Part shown: positions 34,646-47,329 of the stretch, one piece after another
How the letters are laid out: every line of letters starts with the position of its first letter
How positions within the stretch are numbered: position 1 is the first letter of the stretch
DNA from: Hygrocybe punicea
Lineage: Eukaryota > Basidiomycota > Agaricomycetes > Agaricales > Hygrophoraceae
Direction: 5' to 3'
DNA length: 64,000 nt
NCBI GenBank assembly: GCA_963556145.1
Contig: OY744463.1
Span: forward strand, 186,001-250,000
The notes under the pieces: generated by a model
The model's input: only the letters and a program-made list of their open reading frames with translations
What the model was told of the DNA's origin: nothing
The model's database searches: none
Position numbers and translations under genes: made by a program

Positions 34646-36270
34646 GTCCTGGATAATCTACATTATTTAGTATGTTCATAACTCCATGTAAAAATGAACA
34701 GTGTGTAACATTAATTATGGGGCTGCCTAGCCCTAGAACTATAGATAGGATTTGCTCATACAACCATGTGAATCTGAAGTCTGGCTGCTGAGTTATTTGC
34801 CTCAGACTGAAAACAGTTGAATTGTTTATGTCTTTTGTAATACATGTATTATTCAGGAACTAAACATGGGGCTGCCTAGCTCTTGTAAGATAGATGATTT
34901 TTCCCTGTAACACCTTAACAATCCATCCTGTATTTCATTGGTTATTTGCAAAACACAGATATTTGGTATGCATTTCAAGCTCTGCCAGGATTACTGAAAA
35001 TGGCAATGAAAAAGATGAAAAAGACCTTAGATAAAGGTCCAGAGGTTTCAAAAAAAGGCCTATCCAACTTCTGAAATATGACCAGATTATGTTTGCATTG
35101 ACAAAGCCTGCATGGTCCTCCACATGGCCATTACATGGGAGTTGGAACACATGGAAAGCAACATTGTGGATTCCTATCATTATATCAATCATCGTACATC
35201 AGACTATCTGTGTCGAACATGGTGCAATCCTGCTCCCCTGAATGGTTTTCAACCAAATCTTGTCATGGTTGAACATGATAGGCATGAGAACCCTCATTAT
35301 AAATGTGCATTTAATACTCAAGCAAGTTCTATTTCAATCATTTGCTTAGCTCATATTATAGGCAAGTGAGCAGTTAAATGCATGGGTAGGAGGATTTCAG
35401 ATCATTCTGAAAAGAATGATTGTGGGCAACTTTAACTGGTTTTTGCATACAATGCTGTTTCTTCATACAGAGCGAGTGATCAAAAGGCAGACAGAAAAGC
35501 AGAAGAGGAGAGAGGAAATAGATTTTGATGGTGATGATGATAGTGACATTGATGATGGAATTGACATTGACAGAGAAGGCTAGCAATTGCATCATAGGTT
35601 TTTCATTAACAGGAACTATGCAGTTCAGATGTTGTCTTTATATATGTATCATCTTGCACAAATTGTGAGGGCTTGAACTGAGTGAGTGTTGAAACCAACT
35701 ATTTTCAACATGATGATCAAAATGTTTCTAAATAATAGAATACTGCTTGTGACCACTAATATGAAATATTACATAATTTAGTGGCTTGTAACAGTAACAG
35801 TATGCACAGTCTCTGTGACTGTGCATACTCAAGGTTGCATGACAAGTCATGCAACCTTTCTTCAGAATTGAGCACATCTAATTACAAGAACTGATATAAT
35901 AATACTGGTATTTGATATGACTATGTAAATACAATCAGATAGGGGACCATTAGGTTTGCATAGACTTAAGAGTTACTAAATATGGAGCATGGGAAAATAT
36001 TACATAAAATAAATAATATGCTCTTGTGAACTCTAAGATCCCTGGCAGGTTCAGAATTGCATTATCTACAAAATTGGGTTAGTAAATTACAAAATGGTCG
36101 ATGAAAGCCAGTGGTTTAGAAGTTTGTTTAAGGTTTCTAACTGAATTTCAACTGGATTCCTACATGAAAGTATGCTAAAATGTTGATTTCTGTTTATGAT
36201 GCTTTCATGTCTAGTATATGTCATGACCCCATGAAATACATAATAGTTACTTTGTTATGATCATTATTTA
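34645..36270. other. AT-rich region without a convincing gene
   Basis: Open frames at 35112-35369 (forward) and 34935-35192 (reverse) have no recognisable domain and no clear intron context. A GGGGCTGCCTAGC motif is repeated at 34718 and 34868. I see nothing else apart from the hairpins listed separately. Confidence 0.4.
35798..35860. repeat. Two adjacent perfect hairpins
   Basis: GTATGCACAGTC...GACTGTGCATAC has 12-bp arms. It is followed at once by AAGGTTGCATGAC..GTCATGCAACCTT with 13-bp arms and a 2-base loop. Confidence 0.8.
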
Positions 36271-36274
36271 TCAG

Positions 36275-36640
36275 TCCATGAAAAGTCCAGATAAAGTCCA
36301 CATGGAGTCTACATGGAGTCCATCTTGAATCTGATCTTGCATCAGTCCCATAGTCCATGTCTTGTCCATGCAGAGTCCATGTGAAATCCATCTGAAAGCT
36401 TTATCCTGAAAATCATTTATCAGTCCATCAAAAGTCCGGACAAAGTCCACCAATAGTCCACCATGAGTCCAGTCCTACATGCGGACTCCATGTGGAGTCC
36501 ACCTGGAGTGGGGTGGACAAATTTTGGTAGGACTAAAGGTGGACTGGAGGCAGACTGGAGGTGGACTGGAGGCAGACAATGTGGACTGAAGGTGGACTGA
36601 AGGTGGATTCCATGTGGATTCCCGGGGGAGTGATAAATAC
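36275..36640. repeat. AGTCCAC/GTGGACT repeat cluster
   Basis: Counterpart of the cluster at 31960-32230, with the same words mainly in opposite order. Its right edge coincides with the truncation of the LTR that begins at about 36643. Confidence 0.6.
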
Positions 36641-36642
36641 AG

Positions 36643-38782
36643 CTTTTTTGTTCCCTTTTGCCTTTTGTCTTCTTTTGGACATCATTGTTTATTCTTGTTC
36701 TTGTTGCCTTTTCTTCTTTTCTTCTAGAACAATCCAGACCAACCACGGACACATCCCCATGTGACCTTGCTGTACCCAAACAGTCTCCTTGCCAACAGAC
36801 ATCATCACCATTGTCTTTTCCCTTACCTTGACATATTGTTTACTTCATCCCATGACAAACTGATACACAATGGCTGTACTCCCAACACAGCTAATTACTG
36901 TAATCATCATTGGCAGCATTGCCATCACTTTCCTTGTCAGTTTTTACCTTGTTATGATCTATCTTTGGCATTGGCACTGAAACCCTTCTGCCATCGATAC
37001 TTCCGACTTCCACCTCAACAATATCTCACCACATAATTGACAATTGCCATACCTGGATATTTGGTTTCCACTTTTGTATTCCATGCCTACCATTATCCTC
37101 CCTGATTATCCAATGACATTCCTCACCTGCACGCATGCCCTGAACAATCCCCGATCACAAGACATTTCACTGTTCTCTCTAATCCAACCATCGCCGAAGC
37201 ACATTCTTTTGGACTTCGACCACAGACCATACGACTTCCCAAACAGTGAACCAACCCCTATTGCATATTGTTCACACGACATCACTTCATTGCAGTACCC
37301 GACATCTTATTCCCACAGCTTGTCACTTGTGCCATGACTCGAAACCTGGACCCACATTCATTTAACCTTTTCCATCTGTAACCTTGATATCTCCCACACT
37401 CGTTTACAACAATACCCTTTATTGGACGAATACCGACATCAGGTGGACCGCATTGTTCCACAGACAGGACAAGACATTGCTCCTCGATACGTCATCGACA
37501 CAGACATCATCATCCAGTACAGCTTATGCTGTTCACATGTCTGACCTCGACTATCCCACCATCCTAGTTGGTTTTCCCTCCACACATTCCTTTGTTTTCC
37601 TTTATACCGACCTTGCCGCTATATCCACGCTACCTCAAGACACTCTCATCACCAACCCCACACTGGACGATACCCATCTTCGACCCGACTATGCAATGCA
37701 CTTGCCAGACTGCGCACTTGCCCATTACAGCAAGTGTAGACCCAAAATTGGCAATTCTGCATATCACATGATCTGATGACAAATCATCCGAGTCATCCAG
37801 ACCTCCTCTATCTCTCAATGTCACCCGGGCCTCCAGTTGGATCGCAAGAACATCAACATGAGGATGCCTCATGTCCACCTCATGGTGAACACATGGTGTA
37901 GTTGGACTTGCTGTAGCTTCATGGTTGGACTTCTATTTACCTCCCCTCAAGACCAGTCACTATATCTACTGTTCTTGTAGTTCGGACTTTTTCTTCTTTT
38001 CTCTTCTTTATGTTTAGTCTGGTTATTGGGGCAGACCCTCTTGTCTTGGGTAACCCCCACAGCTTGCATGACTTTAGACCATGAACCCCCCCTTTGTAGC
38101 AGTGTTGTCTTAGTTATAAGCAACAATGAAACTGTTGATCTCTTGTTACTTTTTACCCCAATTTAACCCCCGTTTCCGACCCCGTCTCTGACTCCGCATC
38201 CCACAACAACGTCATAACCTGGGTCCAAAACATCATCGACGATAATCCACAACGGTATCCTAATCCACATGATTACCCTCATCACCCGATCACCGCCGAT
38301 ACATCATACACGCTTATACAGACACTCAACAACACCGCACAGCACAATCACCGGATCAGTTGTCTGCTGACACCAGACCCCCAATGCAGCCGTTGGCCAC
38401 CACGTTGGCACCCCAAAACGCGTAGACCACGAAGTCAAGCAAGACGCCGTTCATCTCGGAGCTTGTCCTCCCCGCAACCACGCATGACGAAGAAGCCGAC
38501 CCTAAAGTCGTTCACCAGTATATAATCATGGACTTTCGTAGTCAGTAATCTTTAAGTTTAGTCTAGCTACTCTTCCCCAGACCGCTATGAGACACCCAGA
38601 CTTTCCTCCCCTTTCCATCCTTACCTTTGCTTGTACTCGCTTTCTTTATAACACATCCTCGTTTGGTTTATTGTTGCCGGAGTCTGCCATAAGAACAGCG
38701 ATCCGTAACATCTCTCCTCTGGAAACTGCCTCCTAGTTAAGTTGATTGTAGCCAGAGCCCGCTGCAGAAGCGATCTGTAACA
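36643..38782 (+). mobile_element. Truncated solo LTR of the TGTTAC family with a nested LTR
   Basis: The copy begins inside the family consensus, missing roughly its first 85 bp, and ends GATCTGTAACA at 38782. It carries the small hydrophobic ORF (about 36870-37036, FLVSFYLVMIYLWHWH, then a TGA) and the second block (37044-37337 and 37384 onward). It is interrupted at 38144 by a shorter LTR. Confidence 0.85.
38144..38710 (+). mobile_element. 567-bp solo LTR nested in the larger LTR
   Basis: Starts TGTTACTTTTTACC and ends CGATCCGTAACA, with perfect TCTCT duplications (38139-38143 and 38711-38715). Its last ~35 bp resemble those of the 1.6-kb family, but the rest differs, so it is a related but distinct family. 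Confidence 0.9.
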
Positions 38783-39257
38783 CCAATGGCCCATGAAAAA
38801 TTCAATTGTAAAAAGATCTTCATGCATTGAATGGAAACTGAATTGGCAATTCTCTGGATGATAAGGATGGGTATAGCATATAATACTTTCAGAGCTTAGG
38901 GTGTCTGTGTTGGTTGGTAGGGCTGGTCACACGGGGGCAATTAGCTATTTTAATGCTCTGATGAGACAGTCCACTGGAAATTCTGCATGAGATCTCAAAT
39001 ATCAAATATTAGCATGATTGAATGTGTTTTGAGCAAGATACAGTGGTTACAAGAAGGGCTCAAAAATAAAAATAAAAAAGGTGGCTCTGCCCTAAGTTCC
39101 ACAAATAGCTGTAAATGGTTCAATATTTTATGCTTAGTCTGCCAAATGTCATCATTGACTGATCCTGCACTGGCATTGAAGACTGACAATTGTCGTGAAA
39201 TCCTACATCATGCTACTGAGAATTTGACCATTGCACTTCAAGGAATGTATAGATATA

Positions 39258-39450
39258 TAAGCTGTGGTCATTTAATTGCAGACTGGTGACACCATGTAAT
39301 CCTATGTCTTGCTCGATCAGCACCCAAGGTTAGCCACTCATCAAGTCCTGATCATTTGACCACCATACTGCAATAGATTTGCCAAGCTATATAAGCAGTG
39401 GTCATTTAACTGCAGACTGGTGACACCATGTAATCCTATGTCTTCCTTGA
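39258..39450. repeat. Direct repeat, about 55-60 bp, 133 bp apart
   Basis: ATAAGCTGTGGTCATTTAAT and the following CTGGTGACACCATGTAATCC occur at 39258 and again from 39391. The surroundings (38783-39560) show no convincing gene. Confidence 0.75.
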
Positions 39451-39960
39451 CCAGTACCCAACAGAAGCTCAGCCACTTATCAACTCCACCTAGTTATGTC
39501 AGCACCTCACTGATTTCCTGATGGCAAACAATGCAATATGGTGGACATGGTTCCGCACTGTTGCTATGCAATCCTTGCTTCAATCAAGTCCCATGACAGG
39601 ACTAGGACAGGACCAGGATTTCTACTGGGGGCCTGCATAACAGTATATCTTTCCAGTGTAAAAGCTTGACTTGGCCATTTGGGTGGTTGTATACAATCTT
39701 GGCATTGATGCCAACTTTTCTCTGAAGGGTAATGTTGTTCTAAGTGAGGCAACCTGGTGTGCCACATGATGGGTCTAAAAATGACAGGCTGTGGACCCCA
39801 GAGCTAGGCTTATTTCATTTGGAAGGCTCTAAGGCCATTCTTGCCAAAAATCAAAGTATTGTCATGTACATCACAAACTACATTTCTGCCAGGGCATATG
39901 CTCCAACCGGTTTGCTGAGCAATGGTGATATGTCAACCAAATATTGTAGCTACATACAAA

Positions 39961-42654
39961 TTAAAGGCCAAGTCTAGCAGCAAGTTTGGGATCAACTTGC
40001 CCTATACCAACATGGACACTACAATATTTAGGTCGCACAGTTTTCGTCCCAGACCGTAAATTTCTAACCAGTGGTGATTTGATATGATCGGCAGGCTGTG
40101 TCTTGTCAATCCAGACAAAGGTCAACTCAACTGTAAACCCTGCGTCTTTGAGGGGTTTAACCCATTGCCACCACATACTTGTGTAAAAATCCTCGTCTGA
40201 TGGTTTGTGCCGCATAGTTAGCGTGATTTGAATGGGGTACATGTGGACTTTTTTGGTGCTATAATCCACAAGGAGGATGACAGCATCCACAGCCCTGAAA
40301 TTGTAAGTGGTCGGAATATAGAGGTGGATCGTGTGATCAGACGAGAGCTGCTGGTCCCAATTCGGTTGGTCTTGAAAGGATGTATGCAGCATTTGACCAA
40401 GGCTTGCATTGACTACAAGTAGACCGTTAGAGAGGATATGGCTCAGGCAAATGTGCTCGGCCAGAAACCCTTGGACGACCGGGTTCCCCAAAGATGGCTC
40501 CACTGCTGAGTACCACTGTTCGTCACAGAACTCCATTAGTCTATGTTTCCGATATATCAACATCATGGATTCGAGGGCAATGCCACACGTGCAATGCCCA
40601 ATGCGGGAAGGGTCAACGTAAAAATACCGTAAGTCGTACAAATCTTGCATATTGAACTCCACTACACGAGATTGAAGGCAAGCATCCATGATGTTGAAAT
40701 ATCTGGAGAAGATTAAACAACAACAAAGAACAAAAGTGAAGTACTTTACATTTTCTTTTTGACCGGATCGTTTCTCAACTCATTTTGTTTGTTGATGAAG
40801 AACTCGGTAATGTTGTCGTACACTTTGTGTAGGTCACCATGACTCATGAAGACAAGTTCATCGAAGGTCTGCTCGAAAAGAACACGAAGCAGCAACGGGA
40901 TGCGTCCGGTCAGGTAGTCTACGAGTTGACGTTGATCAGCCGACAGTGGCGGAAGTCTGGCGGCATGATGAATAAACCAATAGTCCGTTTCCTCCTAAAT
41001 CATCTGAGCATTATACTGGGCAGCGTTACAGCTTCGGCGTACCTTGGTCATCCCCCCACGAGTTGGAATGACCGTAGTCCCACTCTGCTTCTTGATGGCT
41101 TCTTGATTCGATTGTTCATTGGCGGACGCGCTGAATATGTACCTGTGTCCTGCTTTCATGTTCCTCAGGTATCCCATTACTTTTTGTTTAACATTGTCCA
41201 TGCTGGTACTGCGACCGCCAAGATCCAATGCGTTGAGTTGGTCGACGACGAGGTATACATCTCTGTGTCCTTTCCAGAATGCAAGCAGATCCTCTTCACT
41301 GCGAGCCGACCCTATGGTCTTGAGATGCTGCTCCGAGTCGTAGAATGCGAAGCGCAACGCTGAACGAATCACAAATGTGAAGTTGTCGAGTAACCGGATG
41401 CAATCCGGTACGTATACGATGCGCTTCCCTTCACGAATAAGTCGACATACGAGTGCAGCGAGGATGTGGGACTTTCCCCAACCAGAAGTGCCATACAGAT
41501 AGATTGCTTCATAGCCTGCAATGAAGTTAGGCCCTTGGGTCTGCGTGTATAGCTCGGTGAATTTGGACCTTCCCATGTATGAAAAGCAGGAGACATTATC
41601 CTGCGTTTGCCATTGGAATCGTTGAAAGGGGCCTGTGAGTGGCGAGGGAAAAGGGATCAGTGTCAACGTGGCAGGGTTTGCGAAATCAGTGGCGTCAGGA
41701 AGGTCCCTGATCGCTCTGTGAATTGCTGTGATATCATCCACAAGAGAGGGCAAAGTGGCGATTAGGTGTTTACGAGCAGAAACATCAGTGGCGCTCACCA
41801 ATGTTCAGTGGCAATGACGATGTGTATACACCACTCGGCCCAACGTGCTGAACATCTTCCATCTCTTCTGCTCCATCCCCTTCAGCTCGATGTCGCTTGC
41901 GCAGGATGGATCGAGCTGGGAAAGATCATGTTGTCAGAAGGCGGCGGAAAGGTGACGGGGCAATTGTGACGGTGGATTTTGATCACGCAATGCGGGGACA
42001 TTCGAGATATGACATAATTAGAGAGACGCGAGCCCTGGTCAGAACAGCGGTGGAAATGAATTATAGAACTCACCAGCTGGCGGAACTCGCACAACGATGT
42101 GAAGGTGCTTCTCCTCAGGCTGATCCAGGAAGACCTTGAATAATCTCTTCGCAGGCAACAGCGATTCGTCCTCATCCAAGACAAGTTTGTTCAATTTCAA
42201 TTTGTCCTTGAGACTGGCGTCGATTGGGAGGGAAACCTTGTAATGGTTGATGGTCGGCACTTGTAGTAGAAAGGATTCACTCACCTGCCAGAGGTCGAGA
42301 GCGTCAGCGGGAAGATAATCAAGTAAGATAAGGAGTCACGTACCTGCCAGAGGTCGAGAGCATCAGCATCAACGTGACCAAGTTCATGCTCCTTCTCTTT
42401 CTTGATCGCCTCCTTCAGGTCGCCCACAGTCTCGCTCTTGGCAATGTCAACCGGAAAGATACGATTAGACCCGAGGACACAACAAAAGAGCTTGAAGTCA
42501 TCATCTAATCCAAAGGATTGAGCAATCTATGGTTCCGACCACTCCTGAGTACTTACCGCTCTTCATCAAGATCCTTCCAGCTTGGAAGCTTGTTGAATGC
42601 GACAACTTTAGTGGCGGCATCGGCCTTCTTCAATTTGAATCGAATGAGAGGCAT
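39961..42654 (-). CDS. Crinkler-like (CRN) protein: ubiquitin-like header, P-loop NTPase, nuclease-like C-terminus
   Basis: A multi-exon gene starts at an ATG at 42654 (MPLIRFKLKKAD), with GT-AG introns in conserved phase. Early exons (about 42500-42039) show the header motif KLFCCVLGS, then FPVDI, VGDLKEAIK and a DADAL segment, which is the ubiquitin-like CRN start. The exon at 41801-41035 has Walker A GTSGWGKS (near 41495) and a Walker B-like VYLVVDQLNALD (near 41240). The last exon (about 40700-39961) has DAVILLVD followed by MYPIQITL, compatible with a REase-type (PD-(D/E)XK-like) fold in which Gln replaces Glu. Known CRN proteins act as secreted or intraspecific effectors, often in the nucleus. 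No signal peptide is visible. No frame-disrupting change was noticed. A transposon lies about 90 bp upstream of the start. Confidence 0.75.
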
Positions 42655-43259
42655 TTAGGGGCCAATTCAGTGAACACTATTCCAACTCCGGTCCGGCCGG
42701 CTCGGCTACCGTTTGGAGCCTAGATTGTGGGCTCCGTCGTGGCCTAAATAACACATCAGGACTTTCAACATTTAGTCGGGATCTAAAGTTATTTCTAAAG
42801 TTAGCAAAAATATATAATCTTTACATTTTAATTTAGGCCAAGTCTAAATATTGAATTTAAGTCATGAATAAATAAATGTCCAAATTAATTATTTTCTCTT
42901 GCCTTTAAATCACTCCTGCAATCAAAATAATTATCAGTGCTAAATTGTAGAGGGAAAGTATAATTTAGATTCGAGTTTACACAGGTTTGCTAGTCCAAAT
43001 TTAGGCATCACCTCAAGACAAGCTGAAATTTATAATTTTGACAGGATGAGAATATTTAATTTAATGGATATCAAAATGTACCATTTTGGTAGTTGTCAAA
43101 ATTTAAGATTCCATCTGGACTAAAGTGATTGTACGCTCCTATCGCCCACCCGTCGCCCACTCACTACCCACTCACTGCCCACGTGCACGTTGGGCACGCT
43201 CATCGCCCACCCATCCTCTCACTCACTTTGGCGGGTTTCCAGATCGAGGTGTTCAGTCA

Positions 43260-44430
43260 CAAATCACAACAACAACAAACAACACGATGATGAAGGGACA
43301 ACGACAACAACGACAACGACAGCGACAATAACGACAATGCCAGCAACGGCGACAACGACAATGGAAATGATGGTGACCATCAGCGAGGCCGGAGGAGTTG
43401 TGCACCAACTCTCCAGCCAAGGTACGTCTCTATCACCTGACACTTTCTTATCGCCCGCTGACTACTTTGTCAGACACCATCGGCTGATCGTCCACCCATT
43501 GCCCACCACACCTTCCACCCACCGTCCATCATCAATCCAACGGTGGCAACAATGAGGGCCAAATGGTCCCCACTATGGCCACGAGGGGACGATGGCAGCG
43601 GCAGGCACTCACCACCCACTGCCAACCATCACCCCATTGCAACCGCTGAACAGCTGCAGGACGATGGTGACGACGACCTCCACTTCCATCTGGCAGTGGC
43701 AGGGCAATGGAGGTGACAATGGCGGCGGAATGGGGATCACAGCGCACAATGATGTGCGCTATTGCCCCCCAAAGTGGCCGATCGGAGCAGACGACGATGA
43801 AGGGAGGACGGCAACAAGACGATGGCCACGGCCGCTACCATTGTCATCATCACAAATGACAGGAGGATGGTGACGGCCCCACGGAACGACGAGATCTCCA
43901 CCACACGGCAATGTCCCTTGTCCTCGTCGCCATCTCTCCTCACATTTGCCATCTCCCACACCCATGCCACACCTTGTCGCCCACGCCATGCCCTCGTCAT
44001 CCACGCCACGCTCTCATCACCCACGCCATGCTCTCATCGCCCATGCCATCTCCCCACCCTCACATCCCATCATCTCCCCCTGCCATCTCCCTCGTCCACA
44101 CCGACGCCATCTCCCTCACCCATGCCCACACCATCTCCTCACCCTCCCACTCCCTCGTTGCCCACACCATCTCTCCAACATAATCCCTGCCCACACCATC
44201 TCCCTCGCCACACCATCTCCCTCACCACACCATCTCCCACTCCCTAGTTGCCCAACCTCCCATCCCATCCCATCATGCCATGCCCACGCCATCTCCCACA
44301 CCTCATCGCCCACACCCTTGTTGCCCTCCCATCCTATCGTGCCCCTGCCATCTCCCTGCCCTCATCCTGTCATGCCCCTGCCCTGCCATCTCCCCCGCCT
44401 GCCTCTCCCCCTACCTCTGTCATCACCTCA
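43260..44430. repeat. Low-complexity interior: ACGACAACGAC, then CCATCTCCC/CCCACACC repeats
   Basis: A short ACAACGACA-type microsatellite (43260-43365) is followed by mixed sequence. A long block of CCACACCATCTCCCTC-type words runs from 43920 to 44420. Long His/Pro/Ser-rich ORFs here are composition artefacts. Confidence 0.7.
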
Positions 44431-45092
44431 CGAACCCCACCACCACGTCAATTGACATCAGAGCTGGGCTCATGAGGTCATATGATTGGGAGGTGGGCAG
44501 GCAATGGGTGGATGGCAAGTGGGTGATGGGCAGGTGCATCAATTAACATTGGTGAGTAGTGGGCACCCTCAAAGCCTGTGGGAAATGACAATGGCACCAA
44601 CTGCACAGCAGTGTGATGGCTGGGTGGCGGGTGGGCGATGGGCAGGCGGTGGGCAGGCGGCAGGCGGGCAACGGGCGGGCAACGGGTGGGCAACGAGTGG
44701 GCGATGGCGCGGGCAATAGCTTTAGATCTAACAACAACCTTTGGATTTAAATAGCTGCTGCAATCTTACATTTTGATAACTATTAAATTTATTATTTTAA
44801 TGCTACCGAAAGTTTTAATTTTGGCCTGCCTCTAAGTGATGCCTAAATTTGGACTAGAAATTTGAGTAAACTTGAAACTAAATTATACTTTCCCCTTACA
44901 ATTTAGATCTGATAATTATTTTGATTGCAAGAATAACCTAAAGATGAAAATAAATAAATAATTTAGATATACATTTATTTGTGACTTAAATTCAATATTT
45001 AGGCTAGGCCTAAATGTAAATCTAAAGATTATATTTTGGTGCTAACTTTAGAAATCACTTTAGATCCCGACTAAATGTGGCAAGTCCTGATG

Positions 45093-46716
45093 TGTTACGG
45101 ATCGCTTCTGCAGCGGGCTCCGGCAACAATCAACTTAACAGGGGATCGGCTTCCAGAGGGGAGAACAGCAGCTTTCATTGTTGCTTACAGCTAAGACAAC
45201 ACAGCTAAGAAGGGGGGGGGGGTCAAGGTCTAATGTCATTGCGAGCCGTGGGGGTTACCCAAAACAAGATGAGTCTGCCCCAAGAACCAGACTAAACGTA
45301 AAGAAAGGAAAAGAAGAAAAAGTCCGAACCAACAACAAGAACAGTATATATAGTGACTGGTCTTGAGGGGAGGTAAATAGAAATACAACCATGAAGCCAC
45401 AACATGTCCAACTCTACCATGTGTTCACCATGAGGCGTACATGAGGCGTCCTCATGTCGATGTTCTCGCGATCCAACTGGAGGCCCGGGTGTCGTTGAGG
45501 ATAGAAGAGGTCCGGATGACTCGGATGATTTGTCATCGGATCATGTGACATGCAGAATTGCCAATTCGGGGTCTACACTTGCTGTAACGGGCAAGTGTGC
45601 AGTTTGGCAAGTGCATTGCACGGTCAGGTCGAAGATGGGTATCGTCCAGTGTGGGGTTGGTGATGAGAGTGTTAGGACAGTGGGCTAGTCGAGGTCAGAC
45701 ATGTGAACAGCATAAGCTGTACCGGATGACGATGTCTGTGTCAATGACGTATCGAGGGGCGGTGTCTTGTCCTGTTTGTGGAACAAGAAGGTCCACTTGA
45801 TGTCGGTATTCGTCCAAGAAAGGGTATCATTGTAAACGAGTGTGGGAGGTATCGAGATCATCGATGGAAAAGGATAAATGAATGTGGGTCCAGGTTTTGA
45901 GTCATGGGCACAGGTGACAAGCTGTGGGAACAAGTCGTCGGGTACTGCAATGAAGCGATGTCGTGCAAACAATATGCAATAGGGGTTGGTTCACTGTTTG
46001 GGGAAGTCGTATGGTCTGTGGTCGAAGTCCAAAAGAATGTGCTTCGGCAATGGTCGGATTGGAGGGAACAGTGAAATATCCTGTGATCAGGGATTGTTCA
46101 GAGTTCGCATGCAGGTGAGGAATGTCATCGGATCGTCAGGGAGGATAATGGTGGGCACAGGGTACGAATATGGAAACCAAATATCCAGGAATGGCAATTG
46201 TCAATTATGTGTCGATATATTGTCAAGGTGGAAGTCAGAAGTATCAATGGCGGAAGGGTTTCGGTGCCAATGCCAAAGATAGATCATAACAAGGTAGAAA
46301 CCGATCAGGAAGGTGATGGCAATGCTGCCAATAACAATTACGGTAATGAGCTGTGTCGGGAGTACAGCCATTGTGATCGGTTTGTCGTGGGATAGCGTAA
46401 ACAAGATATCGAAGGGAAAAGACAATGTCGGTGACGTCCATCGGCAAGGAGACTATTTGGGTACAACAAGGTCACGTGGGAGATGTCCATGGTCGGTCTG
46501 GATTGTTCTAGAAGAAGGGACAAAAAGAGAACAAGAATAAGAAAATACAAGGATGTCCAAATGAAGAAATAATGACGTTGAAAGGAAGACAAAGGACAAA
46601 AAGAAATGAAAAAGGAAGGTGTGCAGTGCAGAATCGTCATGGTGGGTATCGGAATGGGCATCGGGGTTGGAAGCGGAGTTGGAAACGTAACATGAAGCGG
46701 AGTTGGAAACGTAACA
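45093..46716 (-). mobile_element. Solo LTR of the TGTTAC family
   Basis: Begins TGTTACGGATCGC and ends GAAACGTAACA, 1624 bp. Perfect TGATG duplications flank it (45088-45092 and 46717-46721). The last 24 bp (GAAGCGGAGTTGGAAACGTAACAT-like) are present twice. It carries an intact copy of the hydrophobic ORF at 46201-46425. Confidence 0.92.
46201..46425 (-). CDS. Small hydrophobic ORF in the LTR at 45093
   Basis: Identical at the protein level to the ORF at 20026-20250 as far as I can read (same 74 codons). The identity suggests recent spread of the two LTR copies. Confidence 0.45.
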   Translation of the reverse strand: MSFPFDILFTLSHDKPITMAVLPTQLITVIVIGSIAITFLIGFYLVMIYLWHWHRNPSAIDTSDFHLDNISTHN

Positions 46717-47329
46717 TGATGTGTAAATGTAGGACTCGGAATATGGCTCTCGTCGAGGCACGTAATGTCATTTTGCAGGATTACGATGGGAACGTGGTCG
46801 CAGGTAAGTCTTTAACCATCCGAATTTTCAATCCCAGCTCACTGGTTCCAGGTTTCTGGCAATATGGCGCCATCTCTTGGAATACATTTTCGACGTGGCT
46901 GTATTCTCTTGTTCGGACAGAGCACCAATTGGCTATTTTCGACTTTGACCAAAATAACCCAGACCGTCACGGAGCACATCAGTAAATGGGGTTTTGACTT
47001 ATTTGACTTAGCTGACTTAATCACAAGCCATAAGAGGCTAAGTAAACTAAGTGTCCGATAAGTAGACTAAGTATATCTAAGGCACCAAGTAACATACACT
47101 TTTACTTTGTGTTTTTATTTTTCTCAAGACTTTTTTTACTTTTCATATATTCCATTGTCTTTACCCTTTTTTGCTTCCTTAACACTTTTTCGTAGTTCAG
47201 TGTGGATGATTATGTAATATACATCGAAGTGGCGAGTCGAAAATTTCTCTAAGTCCAAACTTTGGCTTTATTTGTACACGGTTCGTTTTAACAACAAGGT
47301 AAGCGCTACCTCTCTTAAACGACCGCCAC

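Larger units (their letters stand above)
42744..46736. mobile_element. TIR element in the divergent promoter, with a nested solo LTR
   Basis: Inverted arms of about 390 bp face each other: 42744-43120 (AACACATCAGGACTTTC, ATTTAGTCGGGATCTAAAG) and 44725-45092 plus 46717-46736. The outer tips read CCTAAATAACACATC and, inversely, CCTACATTTACACATC. No certain target duplication was seen. Between the arms lies repeat DNA (43200-44720). It encodes nothing recognisable. Confidence 0.75.

Noticed and set aside
38987..39289. 100-codon forward ORF
   Set aside because: No domain, no intron context, and it overlaps the repeated ~55-bp block at 39258.
43946..44455. Pro/His/Ser-rich ORF
   Set aside because: Produced by CCATCTCCC repeats between two inverted arms.
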